A stretch of 39,384 nucleotides of DNA from Caldilineaceae bacterium (GTDB lineage: Bacteria; Chloroflexota; Anaerolineae; Caldilineales; Caldilineaceae), in assembly GCA_019637695.1 (NCBI GenBank), contig JAHBVG010000067.1, forward strand, positions 1 through 39,384, in the 5' to 3' direction. The translations under genes and the position numbers were made by a program. Positions 1 through 7,437 of the stretch are shown piece after piece (position 1 is the first letter of the stretch; every line of letters starts with the position of its first letter). The notes under the pieces are model-generated. The model was not told the origin of the DNA. It saw only the letters and a list, made by a program, of their open reading frames with translations, and did not search any database.

Positions 1-18
1 TATGTCACCAATTCAATA

Positions 19-978
19 TCACAAAAAGGGCAGTTGAATCACAGTTACCTGCTGTCCATTTATATCAACAACTGTGCCTGCGCTGTTATGCGGACGTTTA
101 ATCACCGCCAGCGCAAGGTGACCTTCCAGCGTGGGGCTGTACGCCGCGCTGGTAACAGCGCCCACGGCGCGTCCTTCAAGCTTGACCTCAGCGCCAGCGG
201 CCAGCGGATCGTCGTTGCGCAGACCGACCAGCGTCTTGGTGACTTTGTCATAGGTGATCTGGCGGGCGATGATCTCCTGGCCGGTGTAACAGCCTTTGTT
301 TTCGGCGCAGCTCCACGCCAGCCCCGCTTCGAGTGGATTGTACTCTTCGACCAACTCGTGACCGGGCGCAGGACGGCCCAGTTCCACGCGGCGGGCGGTG
401 TAGGCGTCCTCGTCCGCGAGGAGCATCGCGCCAGCGTCGAGCAGACGTCTCTGCACCGCTTCGCTCTCGGCAACGGGGACGATCAACTCGTAGCCGGGCA
501 CATCGAACGCAGCCTGGTGAAGGACAACGATGCCATCCTGTTCGGCGAACCACTCGGCGGACGGTGTGGGCAGCCCGATCTCGGTCAAAAGCGACGACGC
601 GTCCGGTCCCATTAACCTCATACGCCGGAAGCCCTCGCTGAGACTTTCTACTTTGACCTTGTCCATAAAGAAGATCTGGCTGCGCAGATGGCGGGAAAGC
701 TGTTCCACGTCGTCACCGGCGGGGAGCAACCAGAGGAGATCCCCGCGCTGTAGAACGGTGAAGACATATTGGATGCGCGCTATCGGGCTTGTCAACACAG
801 TCACCGCAGATTGGCCGTGTTCCAAAATGACGATATTGTTAGTCGTCATCCGCTGCACAAAATCTACCCGATCGGCGCCGGTCAACTGTAGAAGCCCGCG
901 ATCCGCTCGCAGATGCAGCGCAGCGCCGCTATGCAGAGCAGTGTATTCACGTTTATCAATCGTCGTGGTAATGGTCAT
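19..978 (-). CDS. ygfZ: YgfZ/GcvT-like folate-binding protein
   Basis: The 319-residue product matches the YgfZ family of tetrahydrofolate-binding, aminomethyltransferase-like proteins, which support repair or assembly of Fe-S enzymes in the cytoplasm. The family signature KGCYTGQE, with its conserved cysteine, lies about two thirds along the protein and is followed by IIAR, as expected. The length is normal for the family. The ATG at 978 is preceded by GGAG eight bases upstream, and the gene starts three bases after the stop of the upstream lipoprotein gene, so the two are probably co-transcribed. No glycine-cleavage partner genes are nearby, which favours YgfZ over GcvT. Family assignment is secure; the exact client proteins are unknown. 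Confidence 0.88.
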   Translation of the reverse strand: MTITTTIDKREYTALHSGAALHLRADRGLLQLTGADRVDFVQRMTTNNIVILEHGQSAVTVLTSPIARIQYVFTVLQRGDLLWLLPAGDDVEQLSRHLRSQIFFMDKVKVESLSEGFRRMRLMGPDASSLLTEIGLPTPSAEWFAEQDGIVVLHQAAFDVPGYELIVPVAESEAVQRRLLDAGAMLLADEDAYTARRVELGRPAPGHELVEEYNPLEAGLAWSCAENKGCYTGQEIIARQITYDKVTKTLVGLRNDDPLAAGAEVKLEGRAVGAVTSAAYSPTLEGHLALAVIKRPHNSAGTVVDINGQQVTVIQLPFL

Positions 979-981
979 AGG

Positions 982-2274
982 TTACTCCGTATACGCGCGC
1001 ACAAAATTCAAAATTAACTCGTACATCTCCTGCCCGGCGGCGGTGAGGTCTTCCCCCACTTGCAGGTAATGGCTGACATCTTCGTAATAGAATACGTCCA
1101 CAGGCACGCCTGCTGTCCGCAGGGCGGCTTCCAGTTCGTACGCCTGCTCAATGGGGATAATGATATCGGCGTCGGTGTGGATGATCAAGGTGGGCGGTAG
1201 TTGGGCGGCGGTGTAGACAGGCGAGTAACGCAGAAAGCCCAGCGGATAGAGATTGGCCGCGCCCAGCGCCGGGATTACCAATTCATACTCGGCGGGCAGA
1301 ACCAACTCTCCTGCGTAGAAATCGGCGGCGCCGCTGAAGGCGTTGCTGATGCCGCCCGCCGTCACCCACGCTTCAAAATCCTCGCGCTCGTCGCGCAGCA
1401 GCCGGTGCAGGATGGCGCTGCTGAAGCTGCCGCCAATGGCGACGGCGGGAACGTCAGCCAAATCCACGCCCAGATGGCCGCCGCGTGCTAACGCCAATGC
1501 CACGCGTGCATCCTCGGTGTGGGCGTCAATATCGAGCCCATGCGCGCCCACAGGGGAGATCGCAACCAGGGTGTAACCGGCAAAGGCAAAAGCGACGCTC
1601 ACCGGTTCCCATCCCTCCACAGTGCCGGGGAAAACAGCAAAGAGCAGCGGTTGCGCTTCAGGCTGATCCACAGGACGATAAAGACGCAGCGTATCCACGA
1701 TGACGCCGGCGCGGGTGAAGGTGAAGGGCTGCATCGTCGCCATTGCCCCCGCCGGGAAGGGTGCGGTGATGATCTGCGAAGCCCCGATCTGGAGATCGAC
1801 GACATCCGGCAGCGGCGACGGCAACGACGTGGGGATGTGACGCGCCAAATGGATCGGCGGCGCTTCTTCGCTCTCGCCAGCCTCCAACGTCACCAACCAG
1901 GGAATGCCGAACGCGCCGCTCAGCGCCACCTCGCTAAAACCGGGTCCCACCGCCGCGGGGACATACTGCCCCGCCGGAATGCCCTCAATGCGGTAGCGAC
2001 CCTCAGCGTTGGTCAGCGTAGCGTAGGGGACGCCCGTCCGCTCCGCCACCACCACAGCGATCCCCGGCTGGGGAACGCCTTCATAGAGTACCTGCCCTGT
2101 CAACGTAGCTGGGGGCGCAGCGGGCGCGGCGATCACCGGTCCCCCAAGTTGGCGTTCGAGCAGATAGCCAAGCACATTCGTCTCCGCCGAAGGCGCGCAG
2201 CCCGCCAGCATCCACAGAACGATGGTCAGAGCGATCAGGTATGTCCACAGGGCATGAGACTTTATCGAGCGCAT
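982..2274 (-). CDS. lipoprotein with carboxypeptidase-regulatory-like domain and alpha/beta-hydrolase domain
   Basis: A 430-residue secreted lipoprotein. The N-terminus has a hydrophobic segment (about residues 8-24) and a lipobox LAGC with Cys26. Residues about 55-120 look like a carboxypeptidase-regulatory-like beta sandwich (TLTGQVLYEG, then NAEGRYRIEGIPAG). The C-terminal half resembles a dienelactone-hydrolase/peptidase-S9-type alpha/beta hydrolase: a nucleophile elbow GGSFSS, an acid in HTDADIIIP and a histidine in EDVSHYL. The elbow has Ser rather than the usual Gly two residues after the nucleophile. The substrate cannot be read from sequence; an ester or peptide is likely. It lies upstream of ygfZ in the same transcription unit and is served by a good minus-strand promoter at 2312-2341. 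Confidence 0.75.
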   Translation of the reverse strand: MRSIKSHALWTYLIALTIVLWMLAGCAPSAETNVLGYLLERQLGGPVIAAPAAPPATLTGQVLYEGVPQPGIAVVVAERTGVPYATLTNAEGRYRIEGIPAGQYVPAAVGPGFSEVALSGAFGIPWLVTLEAGESEEAPPIHLARHIPTSLPSPLPDVVDLQIGASQIITAPFPAGAMATMQPFTFTRAGVIVDTLRLYRPVDQPEAQPLLFAVFPGTVEGWEPVSVAFAFAGYTLVAISPVGAHGLDIDAHTEDARVALALARGGHLGVDLADVPAVAIGGSFSSAILHRLLRDEREDFEAWVTAGGISNAFSGAADFYAGELVLPAEYELVIPALGAANLYPLGFLRYSPVYTAAQLPPTLIIHTDADIIIPIEQAYELEAALRTAGVPVDVFYYEDVSHYLQVGEDLTAAGQEMYELILNFVRAYTE

Positions 2275-2311
2275 AGATCACAGATCGGAAGAAGGATTGG
2301 AATCAGCGCGG

Positions 2312-2341
2312 ATTATAGCACGCCGCTTCGCGCAGGGTCAA
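2312..2341 (-). promoter_or_regulatory. sigma70-type promoter for the lipoprotein-ygfZ unit
   Basis: On the minus strand TTGACC (2341-2336) and TATAAT (2317-2312) are separated by 18 bases, about 40 bases upstream of the start codon at 2274. Only the pattern is seen; no transcript data are available. Confidence 0.6.
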
Positions 2342-2368
2342 CGCGGCGGAGAATTGTTTCTCTGTTAT

Positions 2369-2398
2369 TTGCGTTGGCTTCGCGAAAAACGATATACT
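2369..2398 (+). promoter_or_regulatory. probable promoter for the tricorn protease gene
   Basis: TTGCGT (2369-2374) and TATACT (2393-2398) are separated by 18 bases, 50 bases upstream of the ATG at 2449. The -10 is good and the -35 is weak. Confidence 0.4.
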
Positions 2399-2448
2399 GG
2401 TGTGTCGCATTGGATGATTATGGATCTTTACCCTTTTGAGGATGTTGA

Positions 2449-5400
2449 ATGACAGCAGGTTACTATCGTTTTCCGACGATCTATCAAGATAAGATTGTAT
2501 TCGTTTCTGAGGATGATCTCTGGCAGGTATCCAGCGCGGGCGGCGTGGCCCGGCGGCTGACCAGCAATTCCGCCACCGTCACCTATCCTATGTTTTCGCC
2601 CGACGGTAGCCAGATCGCCTTTGTCGGCCGCGAGGAAGGCAACGCCGAGGTCTATGTGATGGAAGCGGAGGGCGGCAGGGCGCGACGGCTTACCTATCAG
2701 AGCGCAGATTGTCGCGTTGTGGGTTGGAACGCTGCGGGGACGCATATCCTCTTCTGCTCCAACTATGGACAACCCCACGCTGCCGACTATGTCCTCTACG
2801 AGGTGGCGGCGGACGAAACGGGCGGACGCATCGAGATGCTCCCCTTTGGGCCGACGCGCACCATTAGCTTTGGGCCAGGCGGGAGGGTGGTGCTGGGACG
2901 CAACACTGGCGATCCGGCGCGGTGGAAACGCTATCGCGGCGGCACCGCCGGTCAACTCTGGATCGATCACAACGCCGACGGCGATTTTGTGCGCTTCCTG
3001 CCCGATCTGGCCGGCAATATCGCCTCGCCCATGTGGATCCTGCGCGGCAGCGATGAGGGACGCATCTACTTTATTGGCGATCACGAGGGGATCGGCAACC
3101 TCTACAGCGCCCGGCCCGACGGCAGCGATTTGCAGCGCCACACCGATCACGACGATTATTACATCCGCAACCCGGCGACCGACGGCGAGCGGATCGTCTA
3201 CCATGCCGGGGCGGATCTCTATGTTTATACAATCGACAGTGGGGAAAGTCGTCTCGTCCCCATCGACTGCTTCAGCCCGCGTGTGCAGCGCAACCGCAAA
3301 TTCGTCCACAGCGGCCACTATTTGGACAGCGCCGCGCTCAACCCCAAAGGGAGCGCCCTGGCCCTTACTGCGCGCGGCAAAGCGTTCACCTTCCACAACC
3401 ACGAGGGCGCGGTGATCCAATTGGGCAAGGCCAACGGCGTGCGCTATCGCCTGGCCGATTGGCTCAACGACGGCAAACGCATTGCGCTGATCAGCGATGA
3501 GCCGGGCGAGGAAGTCTTGGAGATCCATAGCCGCGAGCCGGGCGTCGCCGTACACCGGTTGGCGGGGATCGAATTTGGCCGCGCCGTCGATCTGCGCGTC
3601 TCGCCCACGGCGGACAAAATCGCGCTCACCAACCATCGCCACGATCTGCTGCTGATCGACCTGGAAGCGGAGACGGCCACCCTCGTCGACCGCAGCCCGC
3701 ACCGCCGCATCGCCGGGCTGGATTGGTCACCCGATGGGCGATGGATCGTCTACGGCTTTGGCGTCACCCATCAAACCACCGAACTGCGCCTCTACCGGTT
3801 GCCCGATCCTGAGGCGGAGGACGAGACGCTGCACACCGACGCTATCCACCGCATCACCCGGCCCGTGCTGCATGACACCGAGCCTGCGTTCGATCCCGAT
3901 GGCCGATATATCTACTTCATCAGCCATCGCGAGTTCAACCCGGTCTACGATAGCCTGCACTTCGATCTCGGCTTTCCGCGCGGCTCTAAACCCTACCTTA
4001 TTACGCTGCGCGCTGATCTGCCCAATCCTTTCATTCCGCGCCCGGACGAAGATGAAGAGGAACCGGAGGAGGAAGCGGGCGAGGACGAAGAGAGCGACGC
4101 CAGCGCCGAGGACGACGACGCCGAGTACAGCGGTGTCGAGGACGCTGATGATGAGGACGACGACGCCGAGTTCGATCTCGACGAATTTGAAGAGGAAGAA
4201 TTCAAACGGCTGTGGAAAAGACTGATCCGCCGCCGCATGGAGATCGATCCGTCCGCACATTCTAAGGATGGGGAAAAAGCCGCCGGGACAAAGGGGGCCA
4301 ACGCCGTTGAGGGGAAAACCGAAAACGACGAAAAGAAAGCGCCGCCGCCTGTCACCATCGATCTCGACAACATTGCTGGCCGCGTGCTGGCCTTCCCCGT
4401 ACCCGAAGGCCGTTACGGCGAAATTGCTGGCATCCCCGATAAAGCGATCTTCACCATCTTCCCTGTGCGCGGCAGCCTGGGCGAAGACGATACAGGCAGC
4501 GACGAAGGGGAATGCGGCCAACTGCGCGCTTACGATTTCAAAGATTATCGCGCCGAAACGCTGGTGGATGAGGTGGATTGGTTCGACCTTTCGCGCAACC
4601 GCAAGAAGTTGCTCTACGGCAGCGGCGACCGTCTGCGCGTCATTGCCGCCGGCGAAAAAGCGCCGGGCAACAGCGGCGGTCCTCGCAAAAGCGGTTGGAT
4701 CGATCTGGGGCGCGTCAAGCTCTCCATCGATCCACAAAGCGAGTGGGAGCAGATGTTTCGCGAGGCATGGCGGCTCCAACGCGATCATTATTGGACCGAA
4801 GACATGTCGGATGTGGATTGGCAGACGGTCTACACCCGCTACTTCCCCCTCATCGGACGGATCAGTAGCCGGGGAGAGTTCAGCGATCTCATGTGGGAGA
4901 TGCAGGGCGAGTTGGGGACCAGCCACGCCTACGAGTTCGGCGGCGACTATCGACCGCGTCCAATTTACAGCCAGGGATTCCTGGCCGCCGACTTCCGCTG
5001 GGATGCGGAGGCGGGCGGCTATCGGCTGGATCACTTTGTCCACGGCGACTCGTGGAATGCGCAGGCCCACTCGCCGCTGGCAGCGCCCGGCGTCGATATC
5101 CACCCTGGCGATGTGCTGGTGGCGATCAACGGGCAACCGCTGAGCGCCGAGGTCAGCCCGGCCCAACTGTTGGTCAACCAGGCTGGGGAAGAGGTGTTGT
5201 TGACGATAAAGCGGAGGGGCGAGGAAAAAGCGAGGGAGCGAGGGAGCGAAGAAGAGAAGGAAGGAGAGGGTGCGTCGCCGTTGCGGATGGTGACGGTGAC
5301 GACACTGTTCGATGAGCGGACGGCGCGCTATCGGGCGTGGATCAACGGCAACCGGGCGCGGGTCCACGAGGCTACAGGCGGGCGGGTCGGCTATGTCCAC

Positions 5401-6018
5401 ATCCCCGATATGGGACCGCAGGGATACGCCGAGTTCCATCGCGGCTATCTGGCCGAGGTCGAGAAAGAGGCTCTGATTGTAGAGGTACGCTACAACGGCG
5501 GCGGCCATGTCAGCGCGTTGATCTTGGAGAAGCTGGCGCGGCGACGGCTGGGCTACGACATTCAACGCTGGGGCGATGTGCAGCCTTACCCGTCCGAGTC
5601 GGTGGCGGGTCCGCTGGTGGCGTTGACCAACGAACACGCCGGCAGCGACGGCGACATCTTCTGTCACAGTTTCAAGCTGATGGGGTTGGGTCCGCTGCTG
5701 GGCAAGCGCACGTGGGGCGGCGTCGTCGGCATCTGGCCGCGCCACGCCCTGGTGGACGGCACTGTGACCACGCAGCCCGAATTCAGCTATTGGTTCCGCG
5801 ATGTGGGCTGGAATGTGGAGAACTACGGCACCGATCCCGATGTGGAGGTGGACAACACCCCGCAAGATTACCGGGCCGGCCGTGACGCTCAACTGGAAGC
5901 GGCCATCGCCGCCATCCTCGAACGGCTGCGCTCGAATCCGCCGCTACAACCACCGGATCCGAAGAGCCGTCCGAGCCGAGCGCTGCCGAAGTTACCGCCA
6001 CGGAAGAGGGATGATTGA
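2449..6018 (+). CDS. tricorn protease homologue (S41 family, beta-propeller plus PDZ)
   Basis: The 1189-residue product has tricorn architecture: N-terminal WD40-like propeller blades (repeated FSPDGSQIAF-type motifs, residues about 1-520), a C1/PDZ region (about 860-930) and a C-terminal S41 protease domain. The catalytic set is visible by family comparison: His826 in GTSHAY, Ser1066-Asp1067 in AGSDGD and Glu1133 in DPDVEVDN. Tricorn trims peptides produced by larger proteases, and no signal peptide is seen, so it should be cytoplasmic. Two insertions are unusual: a very acidic tract at residues about 532-587 between propellers, and a charged low-complexity tract at about 921-944 inside the PDZ region, coded by purine-rich word repeats. 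A second copy of its last 13 codons lies at 6731-6772. Confidence 0.9.
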   Translation: MTAGYYRFPTIYQDKIVFVSEDDLWQVSSAGGVARRLTSNSATVTYPMFSPDGSQIAFVGREEGNAEVYVMEAEGGRARRLTYQSADCRVVGWNAAGTHILFCSNYGQPHAADYVLYEVAADETGGRIEMLPFGPTRTISFGPGGRVVLGRNTGDPARWKRYRGGTAGQLWIDHNADGDFVRFLPDLAGNIASPMWILRGSDEGRIYFIGDHEGIGNLYSARPDGSDLQRHTDHDDYYIRNPATDGERIVYHAGADLYVYTIDSGESRLVPIDCFSPRVQRNRKFVHSGHYLDSAALNPKGSALALTARGKAFTFHNHEGAVIQLGKANGVRYRLADWLNDGKRIALISDEPGEEVLEIHSREPGVAVHRLAGIEFGRAVDLRVSPTADKIALTNHRHDLLLIDLEAETATLVDRSPHRRIAGLDWSPDGRWIVYGFGVTHQTTELRLYRLPDPEAEDETLHTDAIHRITRPVLHDTEPAFDPDGRYIYFISHREFNPVYDSLHFDLGFPRGSKPYLITLRADLPNPFIPRPDEDEEEPEEEAGEDEESDASAEDDDAEYSGVEDADDEDDDAEFDLDEFEEEEFKRLWKRLIRRRMEIDPSAHSKDGEKAAGTKGANAVEGKTENDEKKAPPPVTIDLDNIAGRVLAFPVPEGRYGEIAGIPDKAIFTIFPVRGSLGEDDTGSDEGECGQLRAYDFKDYRAETLVDEVDWFDLSRNRKKLLYGSGDRLRVIAAGEKAPGNSGGPRKSGWIDLGRVKLSIDPQSEWEQMFREAWRLQRDHYWTEDMSDVDWQTVYTRYFPLIGRISSRGEFSDLMWEMQGELGTSHAYEFGGDYRPRPIYSQGFLAADFRWDAEAGGYRLDHFVHGDSWNAQAHSPLAAPGVDIHPGDVLVAINGQPLSAEVSPAQLLVNQAGEEVLLTIKRRGEEKARERGSEEEKEGEGASPLRMVTVTTLFDERTARYRAWINGNRARVHEATGGRVGYVHIPDMGPQGYAEFHRGYLAEVEKEALIVEVRYNGGGHVSALILEKLARRRLGYDIQRWGDVQPYPSESVAGPLVALTNEHAGSDGDIFCHSFKLMGLGPLLGKRTWGGVVGIWPRHALVDGTVTTQPEFSYWFRDVGWNVENYGTDPDVEVDNTPQDYRAGRDAQLEAAIAAILERLRSNPPLQPPDPKSRPSRALPKLPPRKRDD
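4042..4210 (+). other. acidic low-complexity insertion within the tricorn gene
   Basis: This coding stretch is almost entirely GAx/GCC codons and gives a run of Asp, Glu, Ser and Ala (residues about 532-587), followed by a basic patch KRLWKRLIRRR. It sits between the second propeller and the next structured part. It is probably a disordered linker. Confidence 0.6.
5212..5277 (+). repeat. in-frame purine-rich word repeat inside the tricorn PDZ region
   Basis: The sequence GCGAGGGA repeats and then degrades into GAAG/GGAG words, coding for Glu, Lys, Arg and Gly residues about 922-943. Its composition resembles the word-repeat tracts found between genes in this window (for example 14406-14450), which suggests an intergenic repeat type entered the gene without breaking the frame. 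Confidence 0.5.
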
Positions 6019-6031
6019 AGAATGAAGAATA

Positions 6032-6066
6032 GGTAGGGAGAATGGTCCTCTGCCCGTTTTTTGGTT
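6032..6066 (+). terminator. weak intrinsic terminator of the tricorn gene
   Basis: A short imperfect stem (GGTAGGGA with TCCTCTGCC, including wobble pairs) is followed by a run of six T. It is the degraded counterpart of the perfect hairpin at 6783-6819, which follows the second copy of the tricorn tail. Confidence 0.5.
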
Positions 6067-6081
6067 CACCGTCTGAAATAA

Positions 6082-6345
6082 CTAACCGAAGAAACGTTCG
6101 TAGTCGTCGTGATGACCAATCCAAAACCAGGTAACCGTATTATCGTCCATTACGCCGACAGATCGAACGGATAGAGTTACTCTAACTGACCAGATATTCT
6201 CTTGACTGTTGATACACTTGAAACGCAACGAAGGGTGAAACGGATTTTCTGCCCAAAGTTGATATGCGCGTTGCGCTCGGAGCTTTGTCTCCTCGTCAAG
6301 TGAATCGTACGCCTTCCAAAAGGAAGGAAGCGTGGCTGAGTTCAT
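6082..6345 (-). CDS. RelE/ParE-like toxin of a type II toxin-antitoxin pair
   Basis: The 87-residue product has the size and C-terminal pattern of small RelE/ParE-superfamily toxins: a basic middle part, a beta strand IWSVRVTLSVRSVGV, then TVTWFWIGHHDDYERFF, which is typical of the YoeB/RelE-like 'cytotoxic translational repressor' group. Such toxins usually act as ribosome-dependent mRNA nucleases. The ATG overlaps the stop of the upstream antitoxin gene by four bases (ATGA), the usual coupling. Family assignment is fairly sure; whether it cleaves mRNA or acts otherwise is not visible. Confidence 0.78.
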   Translation of the reverse strand: MNSATLPSFWKAYDSLDEETKLRAQRAYQLWAENPFHPSLRFKCINSQENIWSVRVTLSVRSVGVMDDNTVTWFWIGHHDDYERFFG

Positions 6346-6572
6346 AGACGATCAAAGTCCATTGGCTTGGATTTGCCCATGGCAATTTCTTTTCTTGCCT
6401 GCCGCGCCGCAGCAACTAGCTGACTTTGTGTTTGGCTGAACAACTCATCCCATTTCTGTTCAGTTTGCATCTCTGAGATGTACACACGTAACTGTTCTAG
6501 CGCCTGGTTTTGGGCTGATTCAGGCAAAGATTCCATCATTTTTGTCATTGTCATGATTGCCGAGGATTTCAT
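6342..6572 (-). CDS. antitoxin partner of the RelE-like toxin
   Basis: A 76-residue protein encoded immediately upstream of the toxin with a 4-base overlap. It is largely helical with many Gln, Glu and Lys residues (LPESAQNQALEQLRVYI, then an amphipathic region and a C-terminal KSKPMDFDRL that could wrap the toxin). I see no obvious ribbon-helix-helix or HTH motif, so the antitoxin role rests on position, size and operon structure. The start at 6572 is preceded by AGGGGAAGATCAA. A good promoter lies at 6621-6649. Confidence 0.7.
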   Translation of the reverse strand: MKSSAIMTMTKMMESLPESAQNQALEQLRVYISEMQTEQKWDELFSQTQSQLVAAARQARKEIAMGKSKPMDFDRL

Positions 6573-6620
6573 TTGATCTTCCCCTATTTACGATCATTTT
6601 TCACTAACACACCGCGTAGA

Positions 6621-6649
6621 ACTATATGTGCAATCCTGGTTCCGGTCAA
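6621..6649 (-). promoter_or_regulatory. sigma70-type promoter of the toxin-antitoxin operon
   Basis: On the minus strand TTGACC (6649-6644) and TATAGT (6626-6621) have 17-base spacing, about 50 bases upstream of the antitoxin ATG. Confidence 0.6.
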
Positions 6650-6730
6650 CCTCACATTCTTTTCATCTGATGAAACCATCTACAGCGGGTTCGGTGAATA
6701 GTAAATCGTCATTTAGCCATCGTACATAGC

Positions 6731-6819
6731 CGGGCGCTGCCGAAACTTCTGCCGCGGAAGAGGGATGAATGAAGAATAAAGAACGGGTAGAGGATGTGTG
6801 GGTCCTCTACCCGTTTTTT
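6731..6819 (+). repeat. second copy of the tricorn gene's 3' end and terminator
   Basis: Bases 6731-6772 read in frame as RALPKLLPRKRDE-stop, against RALPKLPPRKRDD-stop at the true gene end (5977-6018). Three of the base changes fall in synonymous codons (AAG/AAA, TTA/CTT, CCA/CCG). The downstream word GAATGAAGAAT and the hairpin are copied too. Together with the true end it brackets the toxin-antitoxin operon. Confidence 0.7.
6783..6819 (+). terminator. strong intrinsic terminator
   Basis: A perfect 12-base stem (ACGGGTAGAGGA with TCCTCTACCCGT), an 8-base loop and six T. It follows the duplicated tricorn tail and is better preserved than the one at the gene's own end. Confidence 0.75.
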
Positions 6820-6860
6820 GGTTTTGAAGAAAAGCGACGGCACAGTTGCGATTATCAACT

Positions 6861-6949
6861 TTCTAACGTCTCAGCGCATGACCTGCGCGCCTTTGACCTT
6901 CAGCGTAGCTGAACGCGCTCTGCGCGTCAGGTCGATGCGCTTGTTAGGC
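6861..6949 (-). other. integron attC recombination site (59-base element)
   Basis: Read on the minus strand, the site starts with the R'' box GCCTAAC (6949-6943) nine bases after the stop codon of the SRPBCC gene and ends with GTTAGAA (6867-6861). The arms AGCGCATCGACCTGACGCGC and GCGCGCAGGTCATGCGCT pair over 18 bases, leaving single C and A bases unpaired. Such extrahelical bases are the hallmark of attC folding and strand choice by IntI. The centre carries a small hairpin (TTCAGC / GCTGAA). The last base of GTTAGAA departs from the GTTRRRY consensus. Confidence 0.82.
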
Positions 6950-7436
6950 GGTACGCCGTCACCGCTGAAGGGTCACCTGATAGCCGGCTTCAAGTTCTGA
7001 GCGGATCGACTGCAGACGCTGCTCCAGCCGAGGCAAGAGGGTACGTCGAACGAGGGGCGTGAAAAGCCTAATCACCCTGACAGTCTCAAGAGACTCGCGC
7101 TGCACGAGGCGTGTGCCCGAGCCGGTCGGGATGAACTCGTAGGACAGATGCCCATGCATGCCCGCACCTGAGAACTCCTCATCGAGCCATCGCGGCGGCT
7201 CGAAGCGCGTGATCTGGGAGCGAATCTCTCCCCTCACGAAGGGCAGCATGCGCACGACTTCACGGTACTGACTGCCGAGTCCTGGTGGTTCCGGCGTCAG
7301 AAGTTCCAAGATCAGCACTGCGGATCCGGGCTTCTGCCTATACCGGTCCTTGTCACGGAGAAAGGCGAAGACCTCTGCAGGGCTGCGATCGATGGTGACT
7401 TCGAGTTCGAAGTACACGGTGCCCCCATCCGCCTAA
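6867..7436 (-). mobile_element. complete integron gene cassette (SRPBCC gene plus attC)
   Basis: The 570-base unit begins on the minus strand at the crossover point of GTTAGGC (7437-7431), runs through a GTG-started ORF 14 bases later, and ends at the attC core (6867). This is the standard one-gene, one-attC cassette plan. No intI gene and no second attC are visible in the window, so it is a solitary cassette at a secondary site or a remnant of a larger array. Confidence 0.75.
6959..7417 (-). CDS. SRPBCC (START/Bet v1-like) family protein, cassette-borne
   Basis: The 152-residue protein starts MYFELEVTIDRSPAEVFAF, the typical first strand and helix of SRPBCC 'polyketide cyclase/dehydrase' proteins, and ends in the long C-terminal helix expected of the fold. 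Members bind hydrophobic ligands in a deep cavity; the ligand here is unknown. The start is GTG at 7417. The gene is the cargo of an integron cassette: GTTAGGC lies 14 bases upstream and attC begins nine bases after the stop. It probably depends on a neighbouring promoter; a TATAAT at 7451-7446 (minus strand) lies within a palindrome just upstream. Confidence 0.78.
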   Translation of the reverse strand: MYFELEVTIDRSPAEVFAFLRDKDRYRQKPGSAVLILELLTPEPPGLGSQYREVVRMLPFVRGEIRSQITRFEPPRWLDEEFSGAGMHGHLSYEFIPTGSGTRLVQRESLETVRVIRLFTPLVRRTLLPRLEQRLQSIRSELEAGYQVTLQR

Positions 7437-7437
7437 C

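Larger units (their letters stand above)
6573..6958. other. 386-base gap: TA promoter, tricorn-tail copy, terminator and attC
   Basis: No convincing gene is present. From left to right it holds the TA promoter (6621-6649), about 80 bases with nothing recognisable, a second copy of the tricorn 3' end and terminator (6731-6819), about 40 unremarkable bases, and an integron attC site (6861-6949). Confidence 0.7.

Noticed and set aside
3727..5892. A 721-codon open frame on the minus strand inside the tricorn gene
   Set aside because: It is antisense to a clear tricorn coding sequence with catalytic motifs, has low-complexity composition and no family motifs; high GC makes such long antisense frames common.
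6794..7000. A 68-codon plus-strand frame across the terminator and attC site
   Set aside because: It begins inside a terminator hairpin and runs through attC; no ribosome-binding site and no recognisable protein.
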